From Anopheles merus (lineage: Eukaryota; Arthropoda; Insecta; Diptera; Culicidae), in contig NC_054084.1 in assembly GCF_017562075.2 (NCBI RefSeq), positions 40,888,197 to 40,952,196 on the forward strand: a stretch of DNA of 64,000 nucleotides, read 5' to 3'. This document shows, piece after piece, positions 11,795-26,447 of the stretch (its first letter is position 1; each line of letters starts with the position of its first letter). The notes under the pieces were generated by a model. It ran no database searches and was not told where the DNA came from. It saw only the letters and a program-made list of their open reading frames with translations. The position numbers and the translations under genes were made by a program.

Positions 11795-14700
11795 AAAAAA
11801 TGAAAATTCAAAAAGTTTAATTCGTTAATATAGAAACATTCTGGAACAAAAAAAAGATAACCATGAAAAATTTGCAAAGTCATCTTTGAAGCATTACTCA
11901 AATTGTTATAAAGCTACCATCTACTATACCGTGAAACGTAACGATTTAATGCCAATGTTGGTTAAGACCTGCCTATTTTAAAAACGTTATTTATTGCCGC
12001 AATCCATACCATTACCACCCTGATCAAGTGTGTTAATATTATTCATCAAATCTTTGACACAATAAATCAATTTATACAGAGCTCGGCAAAGAGAAATGCA
12101 AATGAAGTACCGTCTAAAATTGCATTCAATGCGAAGTAACGGTACCCAATCGTTGCATTTTCGATGCGTTTTATGTTTTTTAAAGAGTTCGTGCTTTTAA
12201 GGTTTAATTTATACCGAACACTCAGCGAGTTCAGTAAAAATACCGAGTGCACTGAACAAATACAAATACATTGAAATTCGCTCCATTCTGTCACTTTATT
12301 GTTATAAGAAAATAAATTGCGGCGGTTTGCTCCTATAGAGAATGTGAATATATTTACACAATGGAAATTACATACTTTCTTTCCAATAACTTTTGTTGTG
12401 TTATGATAAAACTAAAATTTTCTTATCGATTTTCCTTTTTTGCCATGTAATTTTATTTCCAATCGATCCCCAGCGTCGGCAAAAAAGTAATTTTCACTGA
12501 TAAATCGTAAACTTGCTTCATTTGCTTTTCTTTCCCGATTCCGCATCTGAGTTTGGTACACACTCCATGGGCATAGAAAACATTTTCCTTGCTCACTCCC
12601 CCCACGGTCATAACTCAGAATCAGCAGTTACAGTGTATTGAAGTGCATTCGCGTCGAATCTTCGGATCGGTGCCACGGTTTCGTGTCGTCCATTTTGTTC
12701 CTCTCAGTTCTAGTGCTCGCCGATCGGAATCAAATTAAGGAGCTTACGCGGAGCGGTATTCTTATCTTTTTGCAGTTATCATTTTGTTAACTTCAGGGTT
12801 CTCGCCTTCTCACTGGCAGTCCGACAGGGAGGAATTCAATGCAAATAAAAAAAGTACCCGTACATATCCACCGTTACATCTTGCACTTTGTGGCAAGGCG
12901 GGCGTCGGGCTCGGTGGCTCACGCTCGCTCGTCTTCTAAAGCTCCTGCCCGGCGAACTCTATTGAATATTGGCTACCCGTACGCCCGTAGGCTGCGCATA
13001 ATTGAACGCACAGTACACAGAGGGTAAGCATGGCAGGACCACAAGCTCCCTAGTAGTGACGATGATGGTTATCCACCAACAATGAACATAAACCGCATGC
13101 TCTTCTCCGGAAGATAGACTGCTGATCGACCCCGCTTCGGGCGGAGGTGTTCAAAGTTTACTTAAGTGATGGGTCGGTTTTTTACTTCTCTCTTCTTGCT
13201 ACCTTCCTATATACCCTACGCCTTCCGATTGGCGCTTTTATGGGAGACAAAAAGGTCGTAAAATAATAACAATTTCTTTTCTGCGGTACGATTATGCGCC
13301 AAAGAACGGCATCGGTTCTCTCGCTGGACGCGGGACGAGGCATCATCACCAGTGGAAGCAGGTGATTAAATTACTACGATAGTAATTGTGCAGTGGAATG
13401 GTGTAGTAGTGCCGGTACCGTCTACCACTAGAAGTAGACACACACAGACACAAACACACGCTGAGCCGAGTGGTGGAATTGATTGGTTGATTTCGTATCG
13501 TAAAATGGTGTACTTCGGGTTTCGGGGAAGTACATTAATTTAAAATGACTGCAATAAAGTGTCATCAAATAACAATGCCAATCAGCGTATATTATTAAAG
13601 AGTGTGTAATGAAACGGGAGAAAAATTGGACGATAAAATCAATACATTGCATTAAGGAGTATAACAGCATCAATCATGCGGAGAAGTATAAAAAGAACAA
13701 ATTTATTGGAATGAGATAGGACATACATCTTTCGTAGGATTTTGTTGTTTTAGTTTTACATCATTCTACAGAGCACAACAGAACCAATTAAATCCATTAG
13801 AAAAAGCATTGCTAAGTGTTCAATCAACTCCTTGGCAGCTAACCGATTAGTGTCCTTTCTGTGTTCTTGCCATTTTTATGCCAATTTTCTGCTCTATTGC
13901 TCTTGCTCGAACAAGTTCCGACTTGAAAAAAGGATATGCAACAATTACACACTATCACAGCTAGCATTCGAACACACAACCACAGTAGCATAGGAACGGC
14001 AATGATATATTCAGCGAGCTCCTCCTCCTGATCCAAACAAGGGGCAAAAGGGTAAGAAGTGCCAGATCCGGCTGGTAACGGACAGTGAAAATATATATTG
14101 CTCTTTGTGTAGTGGCCAATCGTGTCCTTTCAGTTTCGCATACAACCGACAACGCACACACACGGCCTACCAGAACATCACCATCACCATTGGTAGGTGG
14201 CTGGAATTGTTTCCATAAAATTTCGCTTTCACCACATACACCCGCGTCTTTCTCTTTGGCCGCGTTGAATGGTTCCAGCAAAAACACAGTCCTAGCCACG
14301 ACCACAACACACACTACAAACCCCCGAAATCGAGGGTGGTTCACGAGGCGTTGGGGGCAGGGAGAAAATGCGCGCGCGAACCGACCTGCCATTTAGATTT
14401 ATGTCCGCATAATCTTTCGAGGCTAATATGTATGATTTGCATAAGGCAACATGAAATGTCCATTACTCAAAAACGCGGCGAAAAATACAATCGAGCTCCA
14501 AACATACATACACACACCCTCCATTCGGGATGTGGTTGGCGAGAAGGGGGAGGCAATGGACGCGTACAAACGCATACATAAGTGGAGGAAAGTGCGAGAA
14601 CAGACGGGTTAGAAGAAAGTCCAGGGAAGTGGAGGGAATAAGGCCTTCTCCCGCGCCACCTGTAGCTGGCCAGTATGTGAATGTTTGTGTGTGTGTGTTG

Positions 14701-17700
14701 ATGATTTGCTAAATTTTAAGGGATGGTGATTATATGAGGCATTTTGAGGCACACGCAAGCAGCGACCGTGCCAACGAGGTGAGCCTCATCTGTATGTGTG
14801 TGTGTTTGTGTATAGTGCCAATTGCTTCCAAAAGTGGAATGGGGAAGTTCACGGCGTCGAACCAATAACCGCAACGCCACATCCAAATCTGCATTCCCGT
14901 AGGACCTTATCCATCGTTAGATCCATCTGTGCGGCGGGTGTAGTGCAGCAAAGGGGGGAGGCTTTACAAAGTGAGCAAACACACTACATCCTTTTTCCTG
15001 TTGCTCCAGTTTTTGACGCTTGCCCAACGGCACCATTGCATGAGGGCAGTTGCATGCGTGCAGCCAGCACAAGACTGCCTCCCCACAAACGGGCCTCCTG
15101 CCTGCGTGTGTGCGCTCCAAAGTAATGCTCACTTCATTCACATTTGATGACCCTAACTAGCGGGTGAGGTGACGACCCTTTCAGCCAGCTGGCTAGCCAG
15201 TGTGCCCGTGTTTAATCGGAAGCTTCCGCAAGGTACTAAACCCAAGAGAGAGAGAGAGGGACGCCGACCAGAGGGGAAAGGAGGATGAAGCTTATGGTGC
15301 AGTGGAGCACCGGTGCAGAGGTGGAGGTGACAGGTGCGAGAAATAAACACTTTTGCATGCGATTTTTCCGTCACCACTGCCCGCTTGCGTGCGCCGCTGT
15401 TGCACCTTTGCGTTGGATGCACTTAGCACACATACACACATATACTGTTGGTGTTTCGTGTTAACCAGTACCAGCGCTACTAGGAAGAGAATGTGGCAGT
15501 GGTCGGTTTTCCAGCACGGGAGCTCCCTTATGCGTGCCTGTTTGGCTCTATTGCGGGCGAGGGAAGTATAACAACGGCAACAAAACAACCAATGCATAAG
15601 TGATTACCATAATCACTGGTATAACTTTCCTGCCGGCAGTGCCCTGGTCATGGAAAGCAGAAAACTGACCACAACACACATTGCAGCAAGAACACTGGCA
15701 GAACAATACACCTACCTCCCTCTTTCTAGGGAAAGGGGTGGTGAGGAGAAGAAGAACGAGCGGGTTGTAATTGATTTGCCTACGGAAAACACGATGAAGT
15801 CTTCCACCAAACCGCAAAACGGTCCCACATACCTTGTTGCTGAGCGTTGCGCGATTGGAGCCATATCATCATCGGGACATTCAGGGACACACACACGGGC
15901 ATTCGGGGTTTCTTTCCAATCGGGGCCTCGGCAACGGATCAACCAATCAGTTGCTGTCCCAACCGGTTCACCGCGGAAGCGGCAACAAATGGGAACGGGA
16001 AAAAGGATTGCCCCACGATAGCATGTAATGTCGACCGGTGGTGGGGCAGTTCAGAACAGTACCGGTGGTGTTTGCAAGCAATAAATTAATGATACAGTCA
16101 GCGGGCTGCGTCTGCCAGTGACACTGAACGCATCGCTGCCGCTCACTATGTTCCCCTTGAAAACATTCGATGTATAAAAATTTAAAATGCAACTTGCGCA
16201 CACCCTCTGTGCAAGATTTTCATCAAACTCCGTAATATGTTGGCCCCACGAAGTTGGATCATTTTACACCAGCGAGATTTTGTTATTTCACCTGATGTTC
16301 CTGGCCCAGTATGGGTAAAGGTTTCATCCGTACGTAGTCCCACACACTTTTGGGTGACTGCAAAAAGTGGCAGAGCAGTGTGCAGTAATGCATACTAATT
16401 TCTTCATTTCTCTCGGCTTACAATTAATCCGCACGACAAACTTTAGCGAGCCGCGAACGAAGAGTGATGGCAGGCGTGAGATAAGGAAGCAGATCCATAC
16501 ATTGCGGGACATTAAACTTAAAGTGTGCATGGAGATGAGATAAATCGAGCGCCCAAGAACAGAACAAGGAAAACTTAATTTCGTTCAGTAACAAAAACAA
16601 TGTTATGACAAGTTTTATACAAATAAAACCACAGCCTATCCTCTATTAAAATGTCTCATGTTACAAACTGGTCCTTACTTAAATGTTGTGTCAAAAATAT
16701 GTGGCCGACACCGACACGTAAGTCTAGTCTGTCGTGCGGATGTGATAATAGGTTCTTTATAGCTGCCATTAAGTTAGCAACAATGTACCGAACAGAAAAA
16801 CCAGTCCCAGCATCGTCACGAGCGAAACACGGTAGCATGTCATGTCTTGTCACATTTTAAAACACTAACATACGCGTTCCTCGCCCAAAACACGCGCACA
16901 CACAACTGCCGGCTAAATGATTCCATTTAATAAACATGCGTTTTTCAGTTGCTACCGGGTACGTTTTATTTGAACCGTCACAAGACGCAGCTCTCATTTC
17001 CATCCTTTCGGAGGGGTTAATGGAATCGGCACGACGAATCCTGGGATCTCAACAGCGGGGGAAGATTATTAATTGCACGTTGATGGCTGTGGCATTCTTG
17101 GTGTTTCAAGGGTTGGTTCCCAAGGACAGTGAAATATCCAACACGTTCGACGAAAGGTAAATTGCAAAGATATTGCAGGTCGCAGGATGGAGGATTGACA
17201 CCACACATCATTTACGAAGAGAGCTGGCGTATTTTCATTAAAGCGGCAATTAAACTTTTTTGTGCTACTGTGTCTGCAAATGCTTCTGTGTTAAAGGACG
17301 CGTTCGAAGAGCCTCTATATGCTAACTGATGAGTTCACGTACGAATGTTAGGTGTTCTATTGGGAATCATTAACGTATAGAGTGGATACGGTTTTGGCAA
17401 TGTCTTGCGGTTGGACAGTTGTTTTAAAGAACCACACTCAGGATTCAAGATGTCAGAAAGGAGCTGAAAGCACTTAGGGGGCGTCCTTTTAGCAGATTAA
17501 TCCTCTCAAAAGGCCTCCAGCAGCTCGGTTCTTATCATTGGATGCTAATTGTACGCTTCGTTGTGCCCTCACCTGGGGCACATCATAATTTGACACATTC
17601 TTAGGTCTTACCGTTCGAACTAGCTTGGACGGGAACCCATCAACCTTTCGAAAATGGTTCAACTTGACAGAAAAAGCCAATTTACTTCATTTCCATCCGT

Positions 17701-20700
17701 GTGTCGGAATTGAACGCACGTTCGGAACTTCCAGGCACACACGCGTGCGATGGTTTTTAGACTGGAAGAGGATTTTTATTTTGACACCTCATTTCCTGGC
17801 AAGATTATCACCACGTGTGCGCATGCTAATGCATTCACGAACTCGCGTCTGGGGTCTGCCTCCTTGGCTCGTTAGCACACGTCCGCTATGGTTAAAAAAA
17901 TGGTAAAACATATCTCTCCACACGTTTGAACCGGCAGGTCAAACCCAATTTGCCATCCTGCCATCGTGGACAGCTGAATTATGTTTAATGCATCCCTCCC
18001 CTCCCGAAGCAATGACGAGCGGCTCCATGTTTTGATGAAACAATTTACACTTGCAACGAAAAGCAGCTGAATCAGTGTTCAGTTGATTCTTTTTTTTAAG
18101 ACTTTTCGTCTTCGTTCCGACGGCAACTGTGGGATTGTTATCAAATGTCTGCCTTTCAGCGTCGAGCATTAAAAAAGTCGTGAGAGAACGAAAGGATGAC
18201 GATAAATGTTCACTGGAACACACACAAACACACACTCGAACACACGCACAAATGGTGGGGGAAACTTTGGGGTCGAAACTCTCGAACTACAACATTAATT
18301 AGTTGCTTATTACTGACTGGCCCGGCGGAACGTGCGCACACAGCAACTCAGTAAGGACCCGCGTGAGCGCCACACTGAAATGAGTGCGGGTTGACTTCGG
18401 GAACTACGGCATTATTGTTAGAGTTGGGGATGGAGGGAGAGCCGGCCGTTGATTGGAACAGCGACTGGAGCCGCCTATAAACCGTTGAGCATAACTGTTG
18501 TAGATTTAATGCTTTCTGCAGAAAGCGAAAAGTGGAGAGTCATTTCTTGGGATTTCGGTTGCTCTTTTCATCAACAACGTGCGTCTCCTTAAGCGCTGAA
18601 ACCGAACCGACCGAACGGCATCGGAGGTCTCATAATAAAAACACAAGCTGGGCAGTTATGTTTCTCCCAAATGAAACTGATGATTATTGCTATTACTGCG
18701 CGATTCACTGTTTAGGGCTTTTAAAAAATAATGAGTTTTTAATATTAAATAAAATACGCACATGCCGTTGGACAGGAAGATGGTGGGACGTGGAGAAACA
18801 CATCGAAACAAAACTAGTATGGACCCCTTCTTCCATGCGTTCAGTTTGCTTACCGGCCATATCGAAAACTCTTCCCACCCAACAAGGAAATGTTGTGGCT
18901 ACAGCATCGGAACGGAAAGCAAAGAGGTAGAGTACCTTATGCTACTCCCTCCCTCCATTTCCATCACATTTCTCGTTCCATCCACACCAGATCCGATCTG
19001 ATTTTCGAAGGAAAAGCCCAGACGCAGGCGGTGCAAAACTCGAACGCACTCATCGTAGGCCAGAGAAAGGCAGTCCGAAGTAATCAAAGAGTAATTAAAA
19101 GCAAAGTCTGGCTAAAGGTAGCATAAACTTTAATTAGAATGGTTTTTGCGCGATGACGGATGGGTGAGGGCGTGCGATAAGGGGTGTCGTTACTACCACC
19201 TCCTCCTCAAGCCCGCGCTGTTGATGACTGCCCCGGCTATCCTCGTTTGTAATCCACACCGATCCCGGTGGCTCAAGGAAGAGTTGCGGTGTCGAGGGAC
19301 TCGTCGACCGTACCACCAGGAGCATATCATGATGATGATAAAACGCCACTCCATCCGCCTCGATTCGCATGGCATATATGTGTGGGGGGGCGGGAAAACA
19401 CGTTGGTTCTCATACGGTGTTGAAAAGCATGGGATTGAGGCCCGACCGACCGACCGGCACACCAGAGGTTAGGGACCTGCAACGCTGCGCTAATGTTCCT
19501 GTGTGCTGTGACGTTGCTTGCTAAAAACCAGTGTGCTCGTTAGCAGTGGGCACATTAGCCAGTGTTTTATTGTTGCAACACCCTTTTTCCGGTAACGCCG
19601 GCCCACCGACTGTGGGTTAAATGTGCCTCCCTCCCGTGCTCAGCTTTTAATGCATTGATAAGACCGGGGCGACAAGACGCGGGATTATGACCAGAGCTTG
19701 TAAATGGGGATACTGAAGGAAGCCTACGGAGAGCTGAGGAATATATTACCCCAGGCACTGCTGTAGCAACCAGCGGGTGACAAAAAGCTTGTGTATTACA
19801 CACGTCGAATTTCGAGATTAAAAGAAGTGCAAGAAGGAAGATCGTAAAGTACGCAAACTTTGTGCTAAGCCCACTTTGTGTATATTCCATCCAAAAAGTT
19901 CAATGTTCTGTCGTTTGGTGCAAATTTGGAAAGAAATGTGTTATTTAACACTTAAAACAAAAATCCACACCTTACTGAACGAAACATACCGCAAGAACAT
20001 CCTAAACAAATGAAGCCCTCCTTCCTGTGTCATGTTTTCCCACACCCCTTCGTACCGTCAACTTAAGAAGTTATCACCTCGTGTAGCTCACTCTCCACGA
20101 GCCTAACATACTACACCGGCTGACCCTGACAATTGCGCATGGCTGTGGTTGCATTTTTATCGGTTAATTTTTTCACCTTCCTTCTCGCCGTCATTGCTTG
20201 CTATTAAAGAGCAGTCTTTGCCCCATTGGTATGCCCGTACGTCTCGCGGTTTCAGGTTGCTGGGCAACTCATAAGCCTGGATCCTACCCATCTGGAGAGG
20301 AGATTCAGCGCGATCCAAACACACCCGGAGCACAATGTTCCGGTGAATGAACCACTTCACCGACCTAACAATCCAAAACCTCCGATGTGCGATCCAGCGC
20401 TCTGTCTGCATCTTTTCTTTGGGGCGTACGTAAAAAACAGAACCAACGTGCGGCAAAGTGAGGAAGAATTGCGAGGGCGTATATTTGTGTGAGAAATTTT
20501 GTGCGCGTGTCTCGTGGCGAAAGAAGCCGAAGCTTCATAGAGGGACCTGTAGAAAAACGCTCAAGTTAGCATACCCCGCCAAAGGCAAGTCGTTGGACAC
20601 GGCTTCCAAAGACTGTGGCAAATTTATTCCACCTTACTGTGGTATGCATAAATTGTAACACATTCACACACCTCTGCCGGCATTGCGCGACTGTAACTCG

Positions 20701-22825
20701 TCTTCCTTCTTTATTTTGTGTCCTTCTGAAAAATCTCGCACAAATCTTCTCTAGCAGCACCAACAGCAGGTTACCGCGGTATGGAGACAACTCCACTCGC
20801 TCGCATACTATCGACCAACGTTTTGGGACAAGCAAACATATGCTCCCACATCCCTACTGCCTCCGGGTGGTGTCGCTAGCCTGGTCCGCACTTTCGTCCG
20901 TACATCACTCGACAGCATGTTTACAATGTCCGCACACCTATGTCTTGCAGGAATTTCCTGCCCACCCTCGGCCGTTTGCCATTTGCTGAGATGTCGTTTT
21001 GCGTACACGGACGCGCGCCGACCTTTACGTACGAAGTTCACACAAACAGAAAATTCGCTTTTCCCTAAAGATCGAACCGATTTCTTGGGAACCGGGGAAC
21101 GCTTCGAGGGTTTCTGTTCTCGCGCAAGGCACATTTTGTACAACGGCTTTGCTTAAGGTTCCGCAAACTGCTTAGCAACTGCAGGAAGCTGCTTGCTCTC
21201 TCCCGATCGCCCGTACAAGATTGAAAAGTGGTACTCTAATTGACAATCCAGAAATATCTTTGTAATTGGGACGATCGCTGCTGCTGCTGTTGTACGGTAG
21301 AATTTTGCGAATCGTTTCTGGGTTTTTTGCAAGTGCCAATGAGAATCAACGAGTTACCGTTCGGGATGCAGTAGCTAAATGGCAACTGTCCCCATGTACA
21401 GTAGCTGCAAGATGTACAGCAATGTGCTGGTTAATTACGTACCACCGGCCGGTCATGCAAACGAACCCTGGAGAAGCAAATCGTCTTCAAATCGAGAAAA
21501 GCAAAAAACAACATTTCCGTTTACTTTTTTGTTTACCTTTCTGTTTTGGACCTGGACACGTGTTGAACCTTTGTAGATGCGTAATCTGTACTTGAAGCAC
21601 ACCGAATTATAGAATTTAGTAAAGGATTTAAAATATGAAGCAAAACATGTTGACTTGAATTAGTATGTTCATTCATATCTATTCGCCCATTGACCCCCCA
21701 AACTTTCAAAATAATTTGTTAAATGTATTCTGTAAAGCAAATTATGCGCATTGGCCTTCAAGCAAAAACGAGACTAAGTTAACTTTCTATTTCTTTGCTG
21801 GCGCGTGTGAGCGCATTCACGATTCTCCAGTCGCACTAATCATTTAATTAATAACGATTCGATTAATCTTCAAGCACACCTCTCCAAAGCAACCGATCGC
21901 ACAACGAAGGATTATTTTTCAACCAGCTAGCTCAAACGAAGTCTCACCGTGATTAAGCAGTTTCGTTCGTTTATGGTGGGAGTTCGAATGTGGGAGAAAT
22001 TTAGATCACTGTGAGCTGATCAAACGTGAAAGCTAAGCTTCCTGTTGTGTTACTGTAAGTACTGGACTGGAGACGTTAAGCCGACGGCCCGATACACTCT
22101 GAGTGAAATGAAAAGTGTTACGTACGATCCGCGTTTTGGCGGCAAGAGCATTGAGCACTTTTCGAATGAGATCTTCCCTCATACCGGTGCGATTGTAAAG
22201 GATTGAACGTATTAGAGAGTTGTGTATTTATTTCGCTGTACAAAGTTGCGTTAAAAATTGGATCACCCACGACTGTCACAGCGATCGTGTGTTTGTGTGA
22301 GTCATGGCGGCATCAAGGAAACTTCACCTTGCACCATATTAAAATGCGTTTCACAAAAGTCCACCATAAACAAACGAGTGAATGTTCTATAGTAGTCCAA
22401 ACACGATCCGGACTTTGCACATATATCCCAATCCGTACACAAGTACCATTTTCTCGGTTGGTTCTTGAGATTCTCGAGGCAGTTCAATTATTGAACAACG
22501 CTAATGACACTGGGATAATTACTGTCGCACAGAAGAATTGGTATCACCATACTGGGTGCAAAAACATTTATTCACAAAGGTACACGTTCCCACAGTATCT
22601 TATGTGCTGTAGGTAGGTTGGTCTTTATGGCAGGCAGTTGAAAATAAATAGATTTTTTCTCCAATCTATGAATTACATTCAAATAATGCCCAACTTTGGT
22701 ACATTCCTTCATAAACGTTGCATTAATTCCGAAATGTGGACAAAGAACATTTTGCATGCGTCATGGATATTGAATTATATTTAAAAAAAGATTGTAGAAC
22801 GCATAAAAGTCGATTAGATGTAACT

Positions 22826-23033
22826 CTTCTTCTTCTTCTTTTGGCTCAACAACCGTTGTCGGTCAAGGCCTGCCTGTACCACTTGTGGGGTTGGCTTTCA
22901 GTGACTTTTGGATTACCCCCCCATAGCAGGATAGTCAGCCCACGTATGGCGGCACGGTCTAGTTGGGGCTTGAACCCATGACGGGCATGTTGTTAAGTCG
23001 CACGAGTTGACGACTGTACAATGAGACCGGCTA
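22826..23033 (-). mobile_element. tRNA-derived SINE, SINE200-like (Anopheles)
   Basis: Read on the minus strand, the element starts at 23033 and ends in an (AAG)n tail at 22826-22841, seen as cttcttcttcttctt on plus. A Pol III B-box (GGTTCAAGCCC on minus) lies at 22966-22976, about 57 nt from the 5' end, where a tRNA T-loop would sit. I could not define the A-box clearly. A 6-bp GTAACT flanks both sides (22820-22825 and 23034-23039), fitting a target-site duplication. The segment ATGCCCGTCATGGGTTCAAG and the neighbouring AACTCGT..GACTTAACAACA recur in anopheline genomes as far as I remember. Only one copy was noticed in the window. Confidence 0.75.
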
Positions 23034-23519
23034 GTAACTAAGATAGATTATTTAAGGCACTCACTTAACAACGAGAAAAGATTTGATTGGCTATTGTAGC
23101 AAAATCACTTTCTAAGTACAGTTCATTGGTTTCCACATAGCAACCATGGAAGGCTTTTACAATGTCCATAGCCCACCCTAGGTCGGAAAATATGTCGATC
23201 AGACTTTTTTTTTTACGCCGAAGGCTTCGTGTGTATTGTTTGTTGTCTACACCACCAAGATATGCTGTCCTATGTCCAACTTGCCGGTGCATCATAAGAC
23301 GATCAACCAATTCATGGTTCACTAACATTGCGTTCGTTTCTTGTTTCGCGGCAAATCATATCTTATGCTTCGATCTCTGAGCGAGTGTCCGCATCCCTTT
23401 TGTGGTCAAATGTGCTGATGTGTACTGTGTACTTTTTTATATATTTGGTTCTGCACCGGATGCTTAACTGACCACCACAGAGTGTTCGAGAGCTGGACGC
23501 GCGCGCGCGCCTTTGGAAC

Positions 23520-23533
23520 GTTTTTTTTTTTTT
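23520..23533. repeat. T homopolymer
   Basis: Run of 13 T directly following a CG-alternating tract (GCGCGCGCGCGC near 23500). Confidence 0.9.
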
Positions 23534-24580
23534 GCTAGAACAACCGCCCGGTGGGAAATCGAAACCGATACAAGCAATGTAGCGAGAAAGCAAAACAAAA
23601 CCTCTCTTGCCTTAGCTTTCGTCTCTTGCCTAGCTTTGAGACCACGCGCTGTCCATTCGCTGGGACCGGGACTTTACGCCCAGGGAGTTATCTTATTCTC
23701 TACTTAAACTTTAGTCACGACTGAGCTGTAACTGACCACAATTTCTGAGCCACTCCGAGGCCCGACGAAGGTTCCCGTGTTTTATTCTCTCCCTGCCACT
23801 TCCCTCTTTTCCACTCCAAACCGTTCCAGAGCTCATGAGCCATAACAATTGCACCCAAATGATGATATCCTAAAGCAAACGCGGTGATCGCACAATGGAA
23901 TGGTCTGACCGGAGCGCTGCGACGGCAAGGAGCAGCAGCATGCGAACGAAACTGGTTCAGTGCTTTAGCAGCCCCGCACAGTTTCCGACGACCCCGAATG
24001 GGGCAGGCAGCCTGCTAGGAACGCTATGGACACGGTGGACGGTCGAACCCTTTTCCCGGCCGCGAGGGAGATAAGCCTGTCGAACGCAAGACCAAAACAG
24101 AAAGAAAAGCACCGTCCGTGTAAAGATGGATGGTGATTCATACCCTGGGAAAAAGTGGCTTGGAATAATCTGCGTATTTCGTGCGTTTCATCGACGAGCA
24201 CACAGCCGGTCATAAAAGTGTAGACGGAGATTGGTAACCCATAACGAGTGTTTTTCATTGATTATATTTTTATAAAAATAAAACTTTCAATTGTTAATTG
24301 CTCTTTTGCTTGGGTTTGTTTCACTGTATGGAAAGGCAAATCCGGAGCACATCAAAGGACCATTCGTAACAAAATCTATCGAACCATCTATCGATGTGGA
24401 TGTGCATCAACAAATATTTCAAAATCGTTTTTATCTTTCTTCGCCCTTGTAACGGTTGTGCGCATTGATTTACAATCTTATTTTTATACATGGGAGCTGG
24501 TTTGAAAATATAAAACCTTTTCGCGAAATGAAAAACGATGAACCCACGATGTTGAAGGAGTTTCCCATGGACATTGATTT

Positions 24581-24643
24581 TGTGTGTGTGTGAGTAAGTG
24601 AGTGTGTCTGTGTGTGTGTGAGTGAGTGAGTGTGTCTGTGTTT
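24581..24643. repeat. compound (TG)n/(TGAG)n repeat
   Basis: Alternating TG and GAGT units form two near-identical copies of about 30 nt, each ending GTGAGTGTGTCTG. Confidence 0.9.
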
Positions 24644-26428
24644 GGGTTCGTCTCCACCATTGCACTCGGTAACCGTCTGTGTGCTTACAGTTTTATTATC
24701 GTTATTTTTTGTCGTTGTCGCTATAAAACAGCATTGTTCTGAATGGTATTCCGATTACCTTTTCGAAGCGAGTGCGCCCGCGATTGCTCCGCTTTATTCG
24801 CCTTGCGCTTCTGCTTTTCCCATGGCACAGCGCCTTTCTGCTGGTGGAGGCAAAACTGCAAGCGCGTTCCTATTGTGAACGATTTGTGCATCGTAACGTA
24901 CGGCGGTGGTGGTTGAACGGCGTAGAAAAAAAGGGCAGATAAACAACACTGCTGCTACCATCCGCCACCCTCACAACAAATGCATTCTGGTCGTGGGGTT
25001 TGAGAAATCCAAATTTCCAACCATTTCCAACTCCGAGGGAGCGAGTAAGCGACAGGCGGCTACACAGAACGATATAAAACCAGTGAGTGCAATTTACTTT
25101 TAGAGTAACATAAATTTTCACCGACTAGGAAAGTTTCCCATATATATATACATTTTTTTAGTACGTTGCTTCTTTCTGCCGTTGGAGCCTGCCACCACAA
25201 AGTTGTATGAAAATGGAAAGATTGCCAAACGTACAGAAACCGGGGCGGGAAAGCAAAAGAACGCCACCGGAGGAGGTACGATGAGCAGAAGAAAGAAAGA
25301 ACAGAGCGCATAACCTCGTCGTGTAATGGTGTAAGAAGCGTTCCGAGAGCGAGAGTGCTTGGGAATTGTAGCGAATGTTGCCACGTAAAATCGCTTCCCT
25401 TTTGCTTACAGTGTGTGTGTGCGGGTGTTGGTTGGTTGGGCCGAAGATGCACGCCACTGCAAGGTCCTTTCTTTGCTCTTCCAACACGGTACGTCTGGAG
25501 GGCGCGTGCGAGTTTAGTGTGCTGTGCACTGTTCCTAGATGCCACCGGTGCTGCCACCCTTTTTCTAGACACATACTAACACACGCAGAGGGAAGAGAAG
25601 AAGGATTCTATTTCAAAATTTTTCGCTTTTCTTATTTACCGCTCTTTGTAATCGTAGCACAGCAGTTCTACTTGAGCGCAGTTCTACCCGCTAGTGTTGG
25701 TGGCGGGTTTTTGGACTAAGCAGCGAACCAATTTCGTATAAACCTTTGGTAAATCTTTTTGCTTGGCCGTTTCGTCCCACAGCATGGTTTCTTTTCTCTC
25801 TTAGCGGTTGCTCTTCTAGCGTTGGAAAAGGTAATCATAAATCACCTGTGAGAAGTTGCCGTTATTATTATTACAGTGTTCGGGGATTCGGACCGCGAAA
25901 ACCCCGCGTATGTGTAGTGTGGCAATAGCAGCCGGTTGACGACAGAATGCAGGATGGAGAGGAGAGAAATTTCGACTAGTTTCTGAAATGGAACAGATGC
26001 TAGACACGTGGATATATGGTGCTATAAAGAACGAAGGACGGTGAATAGGTAGAGTTCTGTTTCGTTTACCTATACAGTGAAACAGATTAATTCCAATTTA
26101 ACGTATTCAGCCAGTTCATGGATTCTGCTAAAACAGTCTATTGAAACAGTGTATTACTTTTGTTCTTCTCAGCTAATTATAGCCATGTGCATATTGTTTT
26201 GCTCATTGTAGAATAGTTAAAATTTATAAAATAGGTTAGTTAACACATGTTGCAGTGGAACCTAACGAACATACATTGATGGAATCATAAAAACGATTGC
26301 GCAGAAATTCAGGTCATACTGAATACAAAATAGCTACGATTGAGTGCTGGTGTGTTAACAATGCAGCCGTAATTCACACACAAAGGTATGTCATGAAAAT
26401 GAATGAAAATAAAAAAAGAGAGCGAAAG

Positions 26429-26447
26429 CTAAAGCGCAACGCTTTAG
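26429..26447. repeat. 8-3-8 hairpin
   Basis: CTAAAGCG, loop CAA, CGCTTTAG; perfect arms. Confidence 0.85.

Noticed and set aside
18848..18858. ATGGCCG followed by GTAAGC on the minus strand, like a start-codon exon
   Set aside because: Lies between the two tgo exons and has no supporting upstream or frame context. A short coincidence.
25060..25574. 170- and 138-codon minus ORFs
   Set aside because: Overlap each other and plus ORFs in the same stretch; no domain. Typical of CpG-containing non-coding DNA.
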